A stretch of DNA of 64,000 bases from Hyaloperonospora brassicae (taxonomy: Eukaryota; Oomycota; Peronosporomycetes; Peronosporales; Peronosporaceae). The notes below the pieces were generated by a model. It was not told the origin of the DNA and ran no database searches. It was given only the letters and a program-made list of their open reading frames with translations. Every line of letters starts with the position of its first letter. The stretch's first letter is position 1. The translations under genes and the position numbers were made by a program. Positions 20,601-34,574 of this stretch are shown here, piece after piece. The stretch is taken from assembly GCA_947650285.1 (NCBI GenBank), contig CANTFL010000418.1:1-64000 (forward strand), written 5' to 3'.

Positions 20601-22239
20601 CCGTCTTCCGAGCGGTATCTGGATGTACTTTATGAGCTCGGATGCACATTGACGCCGACACCCGCGCAAACGGATGATATTCTCGCACGGGTACAGGACC
20701 ATCTACCGACCCTTCGATCATCATCGACGAGCTAATGGGAAGAAAACGACTGGGTGCAACATCTCTCTGAACCCCTTTTTCAGTAGGCCTCAGTCAGTAG
20801 AATTTTGGCCCCAGGCGATCGAAGACTTCTGGCTGACTTTCCGGTGGAGTGGACACCCTTGGGTTTTCACCCCACAGGCGTCGGCGTTGTCCAGGTCCAA
20901 GTATGACAGGATCGGCGATATCTCCTTTGAACAACTCCATATCCAGCGGAAAGGACCCCAGGAATATGTCTTCGGCGGCATTTGCCCGGACCTCCTCGCC
21001 CCCGCCATTCCCATTCCAAACATCGAGAATGGGAGATCATCGTCTTACTCTCGTCGCCGTCACTTAATGTTGGAAATCCGGTGGGGGGCCCGGCCTCAAT
21101 CCGGCTGAGGCATCAGCCCCCTTTCACACAAGCCATCACATGGGTGCCGGTCGGGCCGGGTAGGGTTCGGAGCACTTCTGACTCGGACGATTCTATTTAC
21201 CCTCAGCGTTGGGAGCTCATTCAATGCCATAATGGCATTTCTTGGGTTTTCGACGGGGAACCGCCGCGGGTCCAAGGGGAAACGCAGGAAATCACCCAAC
21301 TCGCGGAGTGCAGGCTCATCCGAAATGGGGTCGTCTTTTTTTAACCCACAGGTCCACCGCTTTCCATGGTCCGCTCCGCTAACGGTTCCCAATCACCGCG
21401 TCTTCTCGTTCCTGAAACGGCAAGCTTTCAAGTCGGCTAAGCGGTGTCTTGCGACACCGCTGAAGCAGGTCATTGATAGACTGGGCACCAAGAGCCAGCA
21501 TAACCGTTGGCAACGCGCAGCTCTCGATTTCTCGCCGGCTCATCTATGGGGTCACGGACACGCGGTGACGGAATATCAGCTATGGACACGGTACCGCCAC
21601 GCTACCGGTCAGCTAAACTTTTGGTATCAGGACCGGCCTCCGGACGGGTCTTGCACGTATCGAGAATGTGTCGGACAGAAGGAGACCCAGGAGCATCTCT
21701 TTTGGGAATGTCCCCGTGCACAGGCAATCTGGGCACGGCTCATCAGTCATTAAAAGAGCACACCTCATAAACCTAACCATCTACTGGATTGGATCGAGCA
21801 CTGCGCAAACCGTAGAGTACCACGCATTTCGCCGCAGGTCACGGCAATGCTGTTAGTCAGATACCCAGACGACATCGATCAATTCGCCACGGCCTGGAGG
21901 ACGATCTGGGAGGTCGCAGGGACCGTCATCAACACAATGCTCTGGCAACACCGCGTGGACAGAGTTTTTCACAATGCGAAAATCCCGATACAAGCCAGTG
22001 AAGCCATGATTTGGGGGAAAATTCAGCTTCAATTGCGGGCGCTCATAAAACGTCTCCATTGCAGGGCTGACGCGGCCGTGAGTGGCGCCCAACTTTCTGC
22101 ATGTTACGACATATTTATATCAGAACCGAGAGGGCAGCCCGGCTTTCATAGCCAGTCTGCCAGCCGTAGGCAATGCCTGGACCCTCCAGCGTTGCTAGTG
22201 TGGTTAATAACCTACCAGAGATCTTGCACTAACCGGTAA
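17634..22239 (+). pseudogene. L1-like ORF2: EEP endonuclease, reverse transcriptase, zinc finger
   Basis: EEP motifs are TQNVRAFS, CLQETH, VNVYAPN, GDFNCV, SRLDRFYVP and SGH (usually SDH), at about 17810-18560, with stops at 17958 and about 18090. RT occupies 18881-20735: HKAPGTDGLGNDFY, YQPISLLQTGYKVIAK, QQGFVHGRQ, LDFRKAYDTVDR and RQGCPLAPLLF. The active site reads FVDN (19920-19931) where FVDD is expected, so the second Asp is Asn. The frame shifts near 18700, near 19900 and after 20700. A C-terminal finger CTYRECVGQKETQEHLFWEC (about 21650-21709) and a further in-frame stretch to 22239 complete the ORF2 layout. Not functional. Confidence 0.9.
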
Positions 22240-22261
22240 ATAGACAATCTGTTCTCTCTAC

Positions 22262-22274
22262 TGTTTCAAGATGG
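22262..22274 (+). repeat. Right target-site duplication of the L1-like insertion
   Basis: An exact 13-bp copy of 13367-13379; the copy B reading frame resumes directly after it. Confidence 0.9.
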
Positions 22275-25200
22275 TATTCACGACGATGGTATCGATACCT
22301 GTCCCGATTTCGACGACTCGATTTTCGACCCGACGCTTCTCGTCCCGGCCACCGACGACTGTCCCGTTTTTGACACTGCCGTCTGCGCGACTGACCTTCA
22401 CGTCCCAGATGCGTTGCCAGGACATGTCCAAGTTACCAGCAACAACGACCAAGCTTCTCATGCTCAAGATGCCGCTAACAGCTCCGTTCAAAACCAAGTT
22501 TCTGCCGCTCGCGTTGCTACAAGCACCCGTCTCGCGCTTGTGCCCGATTCGACGAGCGAGCCTCCCGGCTCACGTCAACCGGTTGACACTACCGTCGCCG
22601 CCACGTCTCTCGCCACGGACGTTCCCGCCGCCCCGTCACTGGCAACGTTATCAGTGTTCGCCCACAATGCGGCGGTGTTCAGGTGCATTGCTTGCAACTT
22701 TGCAGCACCGCAGCTCGCCGAGCTACGTGCTCACCGGCACCGGCAGCACCGCGGGACCGTCTTCACGGATGTTTTCCACAGTGGATGCACCTGTGCCATG
22801 TCGTTTGCCCAACGGGCTGCGGCTACTCGGCACAGCCTCCACTGTGGGACAGCCCAGACTGTACGTTGTGACGCAACTTCAACGCCGCAACTGCAGCAGC
22901 AACAACACACAGCAGACACACCGGCGGCTGGAGGAGGGCCCACGGTGACACGCCGTAATCCTCCTCCAGCCTTAGCCACTCTACCCACTAGTTCCTCTCG
23001 GCCGTGGCTGGCCGCTCGCTCTCGTCTTCGTGTCTCTTTGCTCCGGACAGACACTCAAGACTCCAGTGGGACTTCAACGCAGCATGTGACAGTGCTTACA
23101 GGATGCAAGCGTCGCCGTCTAAACCCTTCGCTCGTACCGGATCAAGACCAAGATGTCGACATGGACCACCTCGGTGCTGCGCCAGTTGATGATTTTCTCC
23201 GCCGTATGATGGCATACGCTCCTGACACTACTTCAGCTTCGCCGAAGCATACACACTTTCAGCAACCGTTGATTGTACCTTCCTCGGCGGTTCCTGTGAT
23301 CTGCACACTTCCAAGACATGATGAAGAAAATCAAGATGTTGCTACTGGAGTTACTGAAGACCTTGACGACCACAAAGATGATGATTTTGACGACAACAAC
23401 GATGACTTTGATATAATTACTGATGACAACGATGAAAACGATGGCAACGATGATGAACACGTAGACAATGGAAACGATGATGATGATGATGGCGCCACCG
23501 ATACTGCTGCTGATGATGATGTTACTCCGAGTGAGTTTACTCTACCACAAGACCCCGATGTCGCGATGCCAGATCCAGACCCTGAGTCCGCTGCATGGAC
23601 GCTGTTTTTCGATGGAGCTTTTCGCCGCCGTTCGAGACAACACGGTGCAGGTGCAGGAGCTGGTGCCACACTATTTCAAGGCACAGTGAACAAGTGGAAT
23701 GTTGCTTGCTTCCTGCCCAGTTCAACGCACACCAACAATACTGCTGAGTATATTGCTCTTATTGAAGGTCTCAGTGGGGCTCTACATCATGGTGTGAGCA
23801 GTCTCACGGTCAAGGGTGACAGTGCATTGATTCTGGAGCAAGTGCGTGGACGATACTCCTGCAACAACGATCGACTACGGCGTTTGCGCAACAAGGCTCG
23901 TCGACTTCTCCACCGCTTCGACCACTACGAGTTGATTCACGTTGACAGGATGGAGAACCAGGCTGCAGACAGATTGGCGAACCGGGCTCTGGACAGTCAA
24001 CGGACCAAGACGGAATGCTCTGCCCATGGCATCGATGGCGTCGGTTACAGCACCCATGCTATCGCCACTGGACCCGCGATTGCAGCTGGGACCTCCAGAC
24101 GACCTACTGTTTCGGCTACTGGACCAGTGGATATGGACATTTTGAGTGGAGATGAAGCTGGTGAAGACAATCTGGAAGATGACGATGCTGCTGCTGATGT
24201 CATCCGCCGGGACAGAGGCCGGACGTTTCCAGTTCTTCCAGTTACTGCTGATAGCGTTCCAGTCCCGCCAGTCCAGATTGAAGTTGCGATCCAAGTTGAG
24301 TGAAGATGAGCTTGAAGCAGCTCGACTGGCGGTGAAGCAGGTTGCTGATGACTTTGCGGACAAGCTCACGGATGTCGACGATTGGGAAACAGCGGAAGGG
24401 TACCTCGCAGCGCTGACTCCGTCATTATACGCTGCTCTTTTGCCATTTTCGCAGCGACCACGACCTCCAGGTCATCCACGGCGGCAAGAGTTGAGTTCAG
24501 GTCGCCAGCGAGGACGTCAAAGACCACCTCCAACACCTGGCAACCAGCAACTGAACGAAGCTCTGGACCATTTGGACAACATTCAGCATGGATCTCAGCC
24601 ATCCCAGCCTGCTATTCGGAAGGCGCGACGACGTGCGGGACGAATTCGGTCAGCCATGAAGCGCACTCTGTTGCGGAAGAAGTTTCGGGTTCATGAGAAG
24701 GCGTGCATGCAGCAAGTTCTGTCGGAAGCGTCACCGGATCCCGAATTCACTGGTGGAGAAGCTGCTCCCACGCGCTGTCCGATTGCAAGAGCAGCTGTTC
24801 ATGACTACTTCCAGGGTGTTAACACTCCTCAGCGTGATTTTAATTTCGATGACAGGGCTGGTGCTACATTTCGAAAGCTTCTGTCTGCTCTTCCGCCAGC
24901 CTCTGCAGCTATGGATGCTCTTACGATGGACATCACGCCAGATGATGTGGAGGTTGCTGTTCACAAATCCCATGCACACTCCAGCCCGGGTATGGATGGT
25001 GTCGGTCATGACATCTTCAAGAACTATTTACCCGAGTTGTTATCGACACTGCATGCTGCTTATGGTGTATGCTGGAAGCATGGAAAGGTACCTGCTGTCT
25101 GGAAAGTAGGATCGGTGCAGCTGATTTACAAGAAAGGTGACCCCAGTGAACCAAGTAACTGGAGACCGATCTGCTTTCAAGCGTGCATCTACAAGCTCTA

Positions 25201-27850
25201 CTCGGACATGTTGGCGAGGCGACTAAAGCGCTGGCTGGAAGCAAATGGCCGTTTGACTGACTCGCAGAATGGGTTTCGAAGTGTCAACGGTACCGCCGAG
25301 CACAATTTCGTGAGCATGGCTGTGATCGACCAGACCAAGAGACGCCCTCGTCCTCTCCACATGGTCTGGTATGACATCAAGAACGCATTTGGGTCGGTGC
25401 CACCGGAGCTGATTTGGCGTGTGTTGCTGACTACCAGTGCCAGCGTCTCGTTTGTGGATCGTCTCAAGAATATCTACGATGGTGCGTCGTTTACGGTGGC
25501 CAACACGGCAGATGGTGCGACGGACCCGATCCAGCTTCGGATGGGTGTTTTTCAAGGTTGTCCCCTGTCGCCCTACTTGTTCTTGGTTGGCATCATGCCC
25601 CTCGTCCGTGCGTTGCAAGAGCTTGCTCCGGAGATTGGAGTGCCCGTGACGGCTGACCGTAAGGTTTCGGTGACAGCATATGCAGATGACTTGAAGACAT
25701 TCAGCTCATCCACCGTCGGTATCAAGAAGGCACACTCGGTCGTTGTCCAGTTTCTTCGGTGGTCTACCATGCAATCCAATGCTTCCAAGTGTGCCTCGCT
25801 CTCGGTCAAGACCGACACACATGGACATTTACGTGACGATCAAGTGGAGCTTACACTAGACGGTGGCATCATTCCGTCGCTCAAGATTTCGGAAGGGTAC
25901 ACGTACCTGGGTATCGGTGATGGCTTCAACCACGCCAAACACCGTGACTCGATGGGACCTGTTTTGCAAGACATGAAGCGCATGATGGCACCGATTTTTC
26001 GTTCATCACTGGATCCGTGGCAAAAGATGAAGGCGATCAAGACGTATGTTTACCCGAAAGCAGATTATCTGCTGCGACACGTACGAGCCTACAAGACCCA
26101 GCTGGACAGTGTGGACTCAGCATTGGCACGTGGTTTACGCCATCTTCTGAAGCTCAACCAGTCCAGTACGACTGCAATGTTTCAAGCTCCGGTTGCCGCC
26201 GGTGGTTTGGGTTTCACCCCACTTGTCGACCTTCGAGCTGTGCTACAGATAAGCCATGCCTGGCAGATGCTGCACTCCTCCGATGTGCTTATTCGTGAGA
26301 TTGCTCAAGAGCAAGTGTGGCAGGCAATCCAGAAGCGATTCACCATGGACCCGGACCATTGGCGTGGACGTATACCTACTGCCATCCAGCTCTTTTTGAA
26401 TGGTGATCTCGATTCTTCTCCATTTGCCCGTCAGAAGCGCAAGTCGGGGGATATTGGTTCGTTATGGGTGGATGTCAAGAATCATCTTGCGACCCGTGGA
26501 TTGAAGTTGACGACGGAAACAGTGCTCACGGAAGCTGGAACTGAGGTGGAAATGATGTTGCAGCTCAAGTTACCACATCGATCGCAACCACTACCGCACA
26601 GCGACATCACCAGGCAGCTTCGCCATCATTTAAAACTGACGGAGCTTGAGCGGTGGAAAGGATTGAGTGCCCAGAGTTCCGTTGTGCGAGCTATTGGTGG
26701 AGTTGGAAGCTGTTTTCTTTCTCGTGGTGGTGGAATGAGCGACGCAGAATTTCGTTTTGCTTTGCAGGCTCGGGTTGATTTGGTACCCACTCGATCGGTT
26801 CTTCGACGTTGGAATGAGCGTGGGGGTGCAACCTGTCGCCACCCCAGATGCCATCACGATGAAACGCTCCCACATGTTCTTCAGCACTGCCCAGGCAATT
26901 CTCGGGCCATTGATGGTCGTCACGACCGTGTTCTTGGGATTATCAAGAAAGCGGTGGAGCCCATTGTTTCCAAGTCCTCCAGTCGTCTGACGGCTTGCTT
27001 TGACACATACGTGGAGGGTCTACCGGGTCGTCAACTGCGTCCAGATATCCAGATTTTTGATGCGGCTTCGAGGACCGCCTACATTTGTGATCTCGCTATT
27101 GCCTTTGAAGCTCAGAAGACGGACGACCCTGCTACAGGCAACATGCGCGTTCGTCATGCCGAGAAGTTGGTCAAGTACCAGCGTGCAAAGGAGTTTCTGG
27201 AGACGATGGGATGGCGCGTTCAAGTTTCAGCTTTGGTGTACGGATCGTTGGGATCAGTGTTGCCCTCCAACTCCAAGGTGTTGACGGAGCAGCTACGTCT
27301 GACCAAGAGGCATGCCAATCAACTCAATCGTCGGATTTCGGTGGCATGTGTTCAGGCAAGCTACAAGATATGGAGGTTCCATTCGGGAGAGTTGAATTCA
27401 GGAGATACGTCAAGAAACTCGAGGCCAACTGTGGCTCCCACGTCTACATCGACCTCGCCGAGCACCAGGACCTATGACCCATGTGCGCGACCGGTGGAGA
27501 CACCTACTTCTGTGCCATCTACATCGAGGACTTCTACTTCAACCAGCCAACCACGTCGGGCATCTACGCGGTGGGGTCCGCTTCGTTCTCAGCCGCTCAC
27601 GACTCCTGTCCCTCCACGCCGGACCAGCACACGATGGGGACCTCGCCGAGGTCACGTGACTTCATCTGCTGCTCCGGACACCCAGTCAAGGTCAAGACAG
27701 CACCCACCACATCAACACTTGACTCGGACCTCGCATTCTTCCGGACAGCCACGCTCAAGGTCGACTCACCAGCCTAGGCGACCCTCGCGCCCACAGCACC
27801 AAGGTCATCCTCAGGTACGTCGTGCCGTCGCCACTGCCACCAGGAACTAG
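22275..27850 (+). pseudogene. Main part of the copy B polyprotein: zinc fingers, RNase H, RT, endonuclease
   Basis: Two N-terminal zinc fingers are visible: FRCIACNF with paired His (from 22678) and CTCAMSF with RHSLHC (about 22788-22845). Then follow a low-complexity region, a long Asp-rich stretch (23350-23530), RNase H (FFDGAF, NNTAEYIALIEGL, VKGDSALI, NQAADRLANRALD), RT with YADD at 25679-25690, CCHC, and the RPD/CDLAIAFE/KYQRAKEF nuclease core. One extra base near 24262 breaks the frame between RNase H and RT (stop at 24301-24303); the rest is open to 27850. The basic C-terminal tail repeats the STRWGP motif. Zinc fingers plus an RLE are typical of site-specific elements such as R2. Confidence 0.9.
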
Positions 27851-28039
27851 TGGTTCATGGACCTGTTTCGGTCCCATCGGCACTCTCCAGCAAGGACACC
27901 GCCGTTCCAAGCCCAATGTAGCCATATAGCCTATAGGTGTAGCACTACATTCGGACGTTTTCCGTCCTGTCTACCCCCGCTTGCAGCTTTTGCTTCCCAC
28001 GGGTGACTACTAATTGGCACATAATACACGCATTAAAAT

Positions 28040-28167
28040 GAGGGCGTTGACATGAGCCGGAGCAGGCCCCTTGCACTCCGGTGCTGTAAGGGTTCAGGAA
28101 TGCTCTTTTGAGTAATTCCACAGTAGAATTTTTGTCAGCGGGGGTGAGCGCGTGCGCCGCCCCCACC
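28040..28167 (+). ncRNA. U1 snRNA-like 3' segment at junction B/C
   Basis: It has the same organisation as at 12671: TTGCACTCC at 28071-28079, hairpin GGAATGCTC/GAGTAATTCC, Sm-type box AATTTTTG at 28127-28134 and a GC end stem closing CCCCACC. It is nearly identical to the A/B copy. Confidence 0.7.
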
Positions 28168-28260
28168 TCAACATCAAACAATACACACGCCTGGTTTGCA
28201 CCTTTCTTCGTGTTCTTTTATTCTACTCAACTGTGTCTGCTGCGTGTACTCTGCTGCGCC

Positions 28261-31200
28261 ATGGACATCTTCTCGCTGTTCGCGCGCGGTGCGCGGCCGC
28301 AGTCGCCGGCGAGCAGCACGGCGTCGAGCGCGGTGACGGCACAGGACGTGGACGCCGTGTTAGTTGGGAGCGAATTCTTTAGCGAAGACGGCGACGCGGA
28401 CGACTCCGCGAGTGCTGCGACGGACGAGGGTGTTGCTGCAGCTGATGACGACGAGGACGTCGCCGTGGACGCCACCGCCGCCGCTACCGACGAGGACGCC
28501 GCTCGTGTCGGTGCTGCTAGGGATGAAAATCCAACAGCTGGTGCCGCGTGGGAACGACTGCTCGCGACTGCCGCGACAGGTCTGGTCGATGGTGCCAGTC
28601 TCACTGAACCGACGGACAACGGCGGGACCACCCTTCAAGACATCGACATTGCTGCTCAAGGTGTTGCCTTTCATGGCGCTATGGATCAAGCTGCTCATGA
28701 TGACTGTTTTCAAGATGTTGAAGATGTTCTATTTGAAGACACCGCCGATGACGATGCTGCTGCTACGTGCCCCGACTTCGACGACTCGATCTTCGACGCT
28801 GCGCATCCCGCCATGGAGACCGACTACTGCCCCGTTTTTGTCCAAGACGTCCGTCCGGTCGACCTCCCCGCCCAGTATACCTGCACCTCATACCGTTCAA
28901 GCCGGCCCCGCTCCCGACCAAGCTGCTGCCCCCGACGCCGCCACTACCGACCCGCTCGCCCCCACGCCCGGTTGGACGATCGAGTCCCAAGACTCACGTT
29001 CACCGTCTGACTATCCGGATGTCGACGATGGTGCAACGCCTTCCCCGTCTCTGGCCACGCTATCCATCTTCCCGCACAACGCAGCGACTTTTCGCTGCGT
29101 CGCGTGCGACTTTGTTGCACCGCAGCTTGCGGAGCTGCGTGCGCACCGACACCGGCGGCATCGCGGGATCCCGTTCATGGACATTTTTCACAGTGGATGC
29201 GCCTGTGCCATGTCGTTTGCCCAACGGGCAGCGGCTACTCGGCACAGCCTCCACTGTGGAACAGCTCAAGAAGCCACTTTGACTGCCATATCGGCGCGGC
29301 TCATGGCACCCGCAGACACACCGGCGGCTGGAGGAGGGCCCACGGTGACACGCCGTAACCCTCCTCCAGACTTAGCCACCCCACCCACTAGTTCCTTTCG
29401 GCCGTGGCTGGCCGCTCGCTCTCGTCTTCGTGTCCCAGCTTGCTCCGCAGGAAGTTCAAGCCCAAGCCCCAGCTCAAGACCCGGTACTGCAGCGTCGCTG
29501 TCCGGAGCCAAGCGTCGACGGTTAAACTCCTCGCTGCTGGTGGATCAAGATGAAGACGTGAACATGGACCACAACGAGGATACTCCCGTTGATGCTTTCC
29601 TCCGTCGGATGATGGCTTACGCCCCCGACACGAGCAACACTTCGACGACGCCCCTGCAAGATATTCGCCCGGCTACTGCGCCATCTACGCCGACTGTTGT
29701 GTCGTCCGAACTCACAAGGCACGATGTCAGTCACAACGCGGGGGCTACGGATGATGAAGACGAAGTTGATGACCCCAAGGATGACGTTTTTGATGAACAC
29801 TTTGATGAACATTTCGATGACACTTTTGATGACAATTCTGATGCCACTTTTGATGACACTTTTGCTGGAGATGATGAACACGATGACACTGCTACTGAAC
29901 ACGATAACAAGGCTGGTACCACCGATGACGATGCAGGTGACAACGCTGCTGCTGGTACTGTTGCTCCGGGTGCATTTTCTTTAGCCCACGACCATGATTC
30001 CACGATGAATGCCCAAGACCCTGAGCCCACTTCCTGGACGCTGTTCTTTGGTGGAGCGTGTCGCCGACGATCGATGGTATCTGGTGCCGCTGCTGGGGCA
30101 GGAGCCATACTGTTTCAAGGCACGGTGATCCAGTGGACCATTTCTCGGTATCTGGACAGCACGACGCAGACCGACAACACTGCAGAGTATATTGCTCTGG
30201 TTGAAGGACTTCGTGGCGCTCAACACCATGGCGTGCGTCGCATCAAGGTGATGGGTGACAGTGCGCTGGTTTTGGAGCAAGTGCGTGGACGCTACTCGTG
30301 CAATAACGCTCGACTTCGACGTTTGAGGAACAAGGCTCGCACTCTCCTTCGCAGCTTCGACCACTACGATCTGGTTCATGTGGACAGGATGGAGAACCAG
30401 GCGGCTGACCGGTTGGCAAACCGAGCTGTTGACACCTCAAGAACTCGAACCGAGTGTGCTGGTCACGGTATTGATGGTGCTAGCTGTAGCTCGTGTGATC
30501 CCTTGCACCTGATTATTGAAGAAGGATCTTCAAGACGTACTGCTGACTTGATTGACGGCGCTGTGGACATGGATATCTCAAGTGGAGATGAAGAGTATGA
30601 AGCCACGATTGCCGATGAAGATGCTGCTGCTAATTTTGTCTGCCGTGGCAGAGGTAGGACATTCCCAGTACTCCCTGTCACCGCGGACAGTGTGCCAGCT
30701 CGGCAACCCAGACTGAAGTTACGATCCAAGCTTCGCGATGACGAGCAAGAAGCTGCTCGATTGGCGGTGAAGCAGGTTGGTGACGACTTTGCGGACAAGA
30801 TCTCCGATGTTGAAGACTGGGAAACCGCAGAAGGCTACTTGGCTGCTCTCACGCCATCTATCTATGCTGCGCTCCTGTCATTTTTGCAGCGCTATCGACC
30901 ACCTCGTCGAACTCAGAACCAACCTGGCACTTCGAACCGTCAGCAAGGACGTCGCAGGCCGTCGCAGACACCTAGTAACCAACACTTAATATGAAGCTCT
31001 AGATAATTTAGATAACGTTCAGCGTGGTTCTAACCCGTCCCAACCTGCAATTCGAAAGGCTCGACGCCGCGCAGGACGCGTCCGCTCGGCGATGAAGCGC
31101 ACTTTGTTGCGGAAGAAGTTTTGGACCCATGAGAAGGCGTGCATGCAGCAGCTTTTTGATGCAGCGCCACCAGACCCCGAGACTAAAGTAGGAGAATCTA

Positions 31201-34200
31201 CCCCGAGACGCTGCCCGATTTCGAGAGCGGCTGTTCATGATTATTTCCAGGGTGTGAACACCCCTCGACATAATTTTGATTTTGATGGTGAGGCTGGTGC
31301 TACTTTTCGGCGCTTGATGTCCGATCTTCCACCAGCCTCGGTGGATGTGGATTCTCTTTCTGCGAATTTTTCGTCGGAGGAAGTGGAGGCTGCCGTGAAT
31401 CGTTCGAATACACATTCCAGCCTGGGGATCGATGGAATAGGCCATGACATTTTCAAGAAGTTTCTTTCCGAATTGCTGCCAGTTCTTCATGCGACTTTCG
31501 ATGCTTGTTTGAAGCATGGGAGAGTACCTGTGGTGTGGAAAGTCGGTTCTATACAGCTGATATTCAAGAATGGTGACCCACACGACCCAAGCAACTGGCG
31601 ACCTATCTGCCTTCAAGCGTGTATTTACAAATTATACTCGGACTTGCTTGCTCGAAGACTCACACATTGGATGGAAGCGAATGGTCGTTTGACGGGCGCG
31701 CAAAAAGGGCTTCGACGCATGAATGGTACTGCTGAACACAATTTCTTGAGCACGGCGGTTATCGATCAGGTCAAGAGACGTCCCAGACTACTTTATATGG
31801 TCTGGCATGATATCAAGAATGCTTTTGGATCTGTTCCCCATGAATTGATTTGGCGTGTGCTGCTGGCTACTGGTGCGACTTCTTCTTTTGTTTCTCGGCT
31901 CAAGAACATCTACGAGGGGGCTGTTTTCACAGTTGCCAACACCGCCGATGGCGCGACCGACCCAATCCAGCTTCGAATGGGAGTTTTCCATGGCTGCTCG
32001 CTCTCTCCTTACCTGTTTGTGATCGGGATTATGCCGCTCGTGCGTGCGCTCCAGGCACTCGCCCCGGAGCTGGGAGTTCCTGTTACTTCCAGTCGCAATG
32101 TGTCGGTTATCGCCTATGCCGATGACCTGAAGACTTTTAGCTTGTCGTCCCAAGGTATTAAGAAAGCTCACTCGGTGGTTGTGAAGTTTCTTCAGTGGTC
32201 TACTCTGCAATCCAACGCCCGTAAATGCGCGTCGCTTTCGGTGAAGACGGATTCTCATGGCCAACTGCGTGGAGACTCAGTGGAACTCACACTGGATGGG
32301 GACGTCATCCCTTCTTTGTCTATTGCGGAAGGGTATACGTACCTGGGTATAGGTGATGGATTTAATCACGCACAGCACCGCGGATCGATGGGACCTGCTC
32401 TACAGGAAATGAAACGCATGATGTCCGCTATTTTTCGCTCCTCGCTCGCACCGTGGCAGAAGATGAAGGCACTCAAGACATATGTTTATCCCAAGGCGGA
32501 CTATTTGCTTCGACATGTTCGAGCATACCAGACACAGCTGGATAGTGTGGACTCAGCACTGGCACGTGGCTTACGTCATCTTCTGAAGCTCAACCAGTCC
32601 AGCACGACTGCCATGTTTCACGCTCCAGTTGCCGCAGGTGGTTTGGGTTTTACCCCGCTTGTCGACCTTCGAGCTGTGCTACAGATAAGTCATGCATGTC
32701 AGATGCTGCACTCATCGGACCTGCTGATTCGTGAAGTTGCCCAAGAACAAGTGTGGCAGGCAATCCGGATAGATATTTATCATGGACCCAGACCATTGGC
32801 GTGGACGTATACCTACGGCTATCCAACTTTTCCTGAATGGCGATCTCGATTCTTCACCATTTGCCCGCCAGAAGCGCAAGTCTGGAGATATTGGTTCGTT
32901 GTGGGTGGTCGTAAAGAACCATCTGGCTGCCTGTAAATTGAAGCTGACGACCGAATTGGTGATGAAGGAAGATGGGACTGAGACGGACATCGATGTTACA
33001 GCTCAAGTTACCACATCGCTTGCAGCCACTACAGCACATCGACATCACCCGCCAGCTTCGTCAACACTTCAAATTGACGGCGCTTGAGCGATGGAAAGGC
33101 TTGAGGGCCCAGAGTTCGGTTGTGCGGGCTATTGGTGGAACTGGCAGCTGTTTTCTTTCTCGTGGCGGTGGGATGAGCGACGCGGAATTCCGTTTTGCTG
33201 TACAGGCTCGAGTTGATGTGGTGCCTACTCGCTCATTCTTCGACGGTGGGATGAGCGTGGTGGTGCGACCTGTCGTCACCCCAGTTGCCATCACGCCGAG
33301 ACGCTCCCGCATGTTCTTCAACACTGTCCGGGCAATTCTCGTGTCATTGATGGTCGCCACGACCGTGTGTCAGCGATGATTAAGAAAGAATTGGAGCCTA
33401 TTATTTCCAAGACCTCCGGCCGTTTGAAGGCTCGTTTCGACGCATATGTGGAGGGTCTACCGGGAAGTCAATTGCGGCCCGATAGCCAATTTTTTGACGC
33501 GGCCTCCAAGACGGCTCACATTTGTGACCTAGCCATTGCGTTTGAAGCTCAGAAGACGGACGATCCCGCTGGAGGTAACATGCGTATTCGTCATGCGGAG
33601 AAGTTGATGAAGTACCAGCGTGCAAACGAGTTTTTGGAGACGATGGGATGGCGAGTGCAAGTTTCTGCTTTGATTTATGGAGCTCTGGGATCGGTTTTGC
33701 CCTCCAATTACAAGGTGTTGACAGATCAATTACGAATTACCAAGAGGAAGGCAAACCAGCTCAATTACGGATTTCGGTGGCATGTGTTCAGGCTAGCTAC
33801 AAGATATGGAGGATGCATTCAGGCGGGAATAATCCTGGTGATACTTCAAGAAACTCAAGCCCGACGGTTACCAGGACTCCTGACCCACCCTCAAGACCGG
33901 TGACGAGCAATAACCCTGTATCATCGACAGTGGGGACCCCAACTTCAACTGGACAACCACGTCGCGCCTCTACGCGCTGGGGTCCACCTCAAGCTTCGAA
34001 CTCATCAGCTCCAGTATCGACACGCCGGACCAGCACTCGGTGGGAACTACGTAGGGATCGTGTTGCTTCGTCTACAGCTCCAGAAGTCCAGCCCGAATTA
34101 CGAAAGCAACCAAGACCCCAGAACTCGACTCCGACTTTACGAGCTTCTGGACGTCCACGTCCAAGTTTGGCTCAAGAGCGCACACGATCTTCACGCCAGC

Positions 34201-34256
34201 ATCGCCGAGGACATCCTCAGGTACGTCGCGGTGGTGCCACTGCCACCAGGAACTAG
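28261..34256 (+). pseudogene. Copy C polyprotein, frameshifted
   Basis: The ATG at 28261 opens an acidic N-terminus. A frame change near 28880 leads to the zinc-finger region (FRCVACDF) and RNase H, up to a 2-base insertion near 30990. RT then runs to an insertion near 32768 (YADD intact at 32115-32126), and the nuclease region lies in several short frames up to the tail ending at 34256. In RNase H the first catalytic Asp is Gly (FFGGAC, codon 30050-30052). The domain order is the same as in B, so the architecture is ancestral and not a local fusion. Confidence 0.85.
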
Positions 34257-34446
34257 TGGTTCATGGACCCGTTTCGGTCCACCCGGCACTCTCCAGCAAG
34301 GATACCGCCGTTCCAAGCCCAATGTAGCCATATAGTCTATAGTTGTAGCACTACATTCGGACGTTTTCCGTCCTGTCTACCCACCGCCCGCAGCTTTTGC
34401 TTCCCACGGGTGACTACTAATTGGCACATAATACACGTATTAAAAT

Positions 34447-34574
34447 GAGGGCGTTGACATGAGCCGGAGCAGGCCCCTTGCACTCCGGTGCTGTAAGAGT
34501 TCAGGAATGCTCTTTTGAGTAATTCCACGGTAGAAATTTTGTCAGCGGGGGTGAGCGTGTGCGCAACCCCCACC
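34447..34574 (+). ncRNA. U1 snRNA-like 3' segment at junction C/D
   Basis: TTGCACTCC lies at 34478-34486, the GGAATGCTC/GAGTAATTCC hairpin follows, the Sm-type box is AATTTTG (34535-34541), and the end stem is partly degraded (GGGGGTG with CACC). Confidence 0.62.

Larger units (their letters stand above)
13380..22261 (+). mobile_element. L1-like (APE-type) non-LTR retrotransposon nested in copy B
   Basis: An 8882-bp element lies between 13-bp direct repeats in the sense direction of its host element. ORF1 has a CCHC knuckle and an OTU-like domain. ORF2 has an exonuclease/endonuclease/phosphatase (EEP) endonuclease, RT and a C-terminal Cys/His finger, the plan of L1-like elements of plants and oomycetes. 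No poly(A) tail is visible; the element ends CTCTCTAC. Both ORFs carry stops and frameshifts, and RT has lost an active-site Asp. Confidence 0.9.
12671..28039 (+). mobile_element. RLE non-LTR retrotransposon, copy B (split by the L1-like insertion)
   Basis: It is the most complete copy in the array: U1-like segment, 5' UTR, ORF start at 12892, zinc fingers, RNase H, RT, endonuclease, basic tail and 3' UTR. Without the 8.9-kb L1-like insertion and one duplicated target site it is about 6.5 kb. Only one internal frameshift (near 24262) was found. If the U1-like segment is target DNA and not part of the element, the left boundary moves to about 12799. Confidence 0.85.
28040..34446 (+). mobile_element. 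RLE non-LTR retrotransposon, copy C
   Basis: This is a full-length, uninterrupted but older copy. It follows B head to tail and is followed by another U1-like segment. It is clearly diverged from A and B along its whole length and broken by several indels. It shows the undisturbed sequence at the two places where B and A carry insertions. Confidence 0.88.
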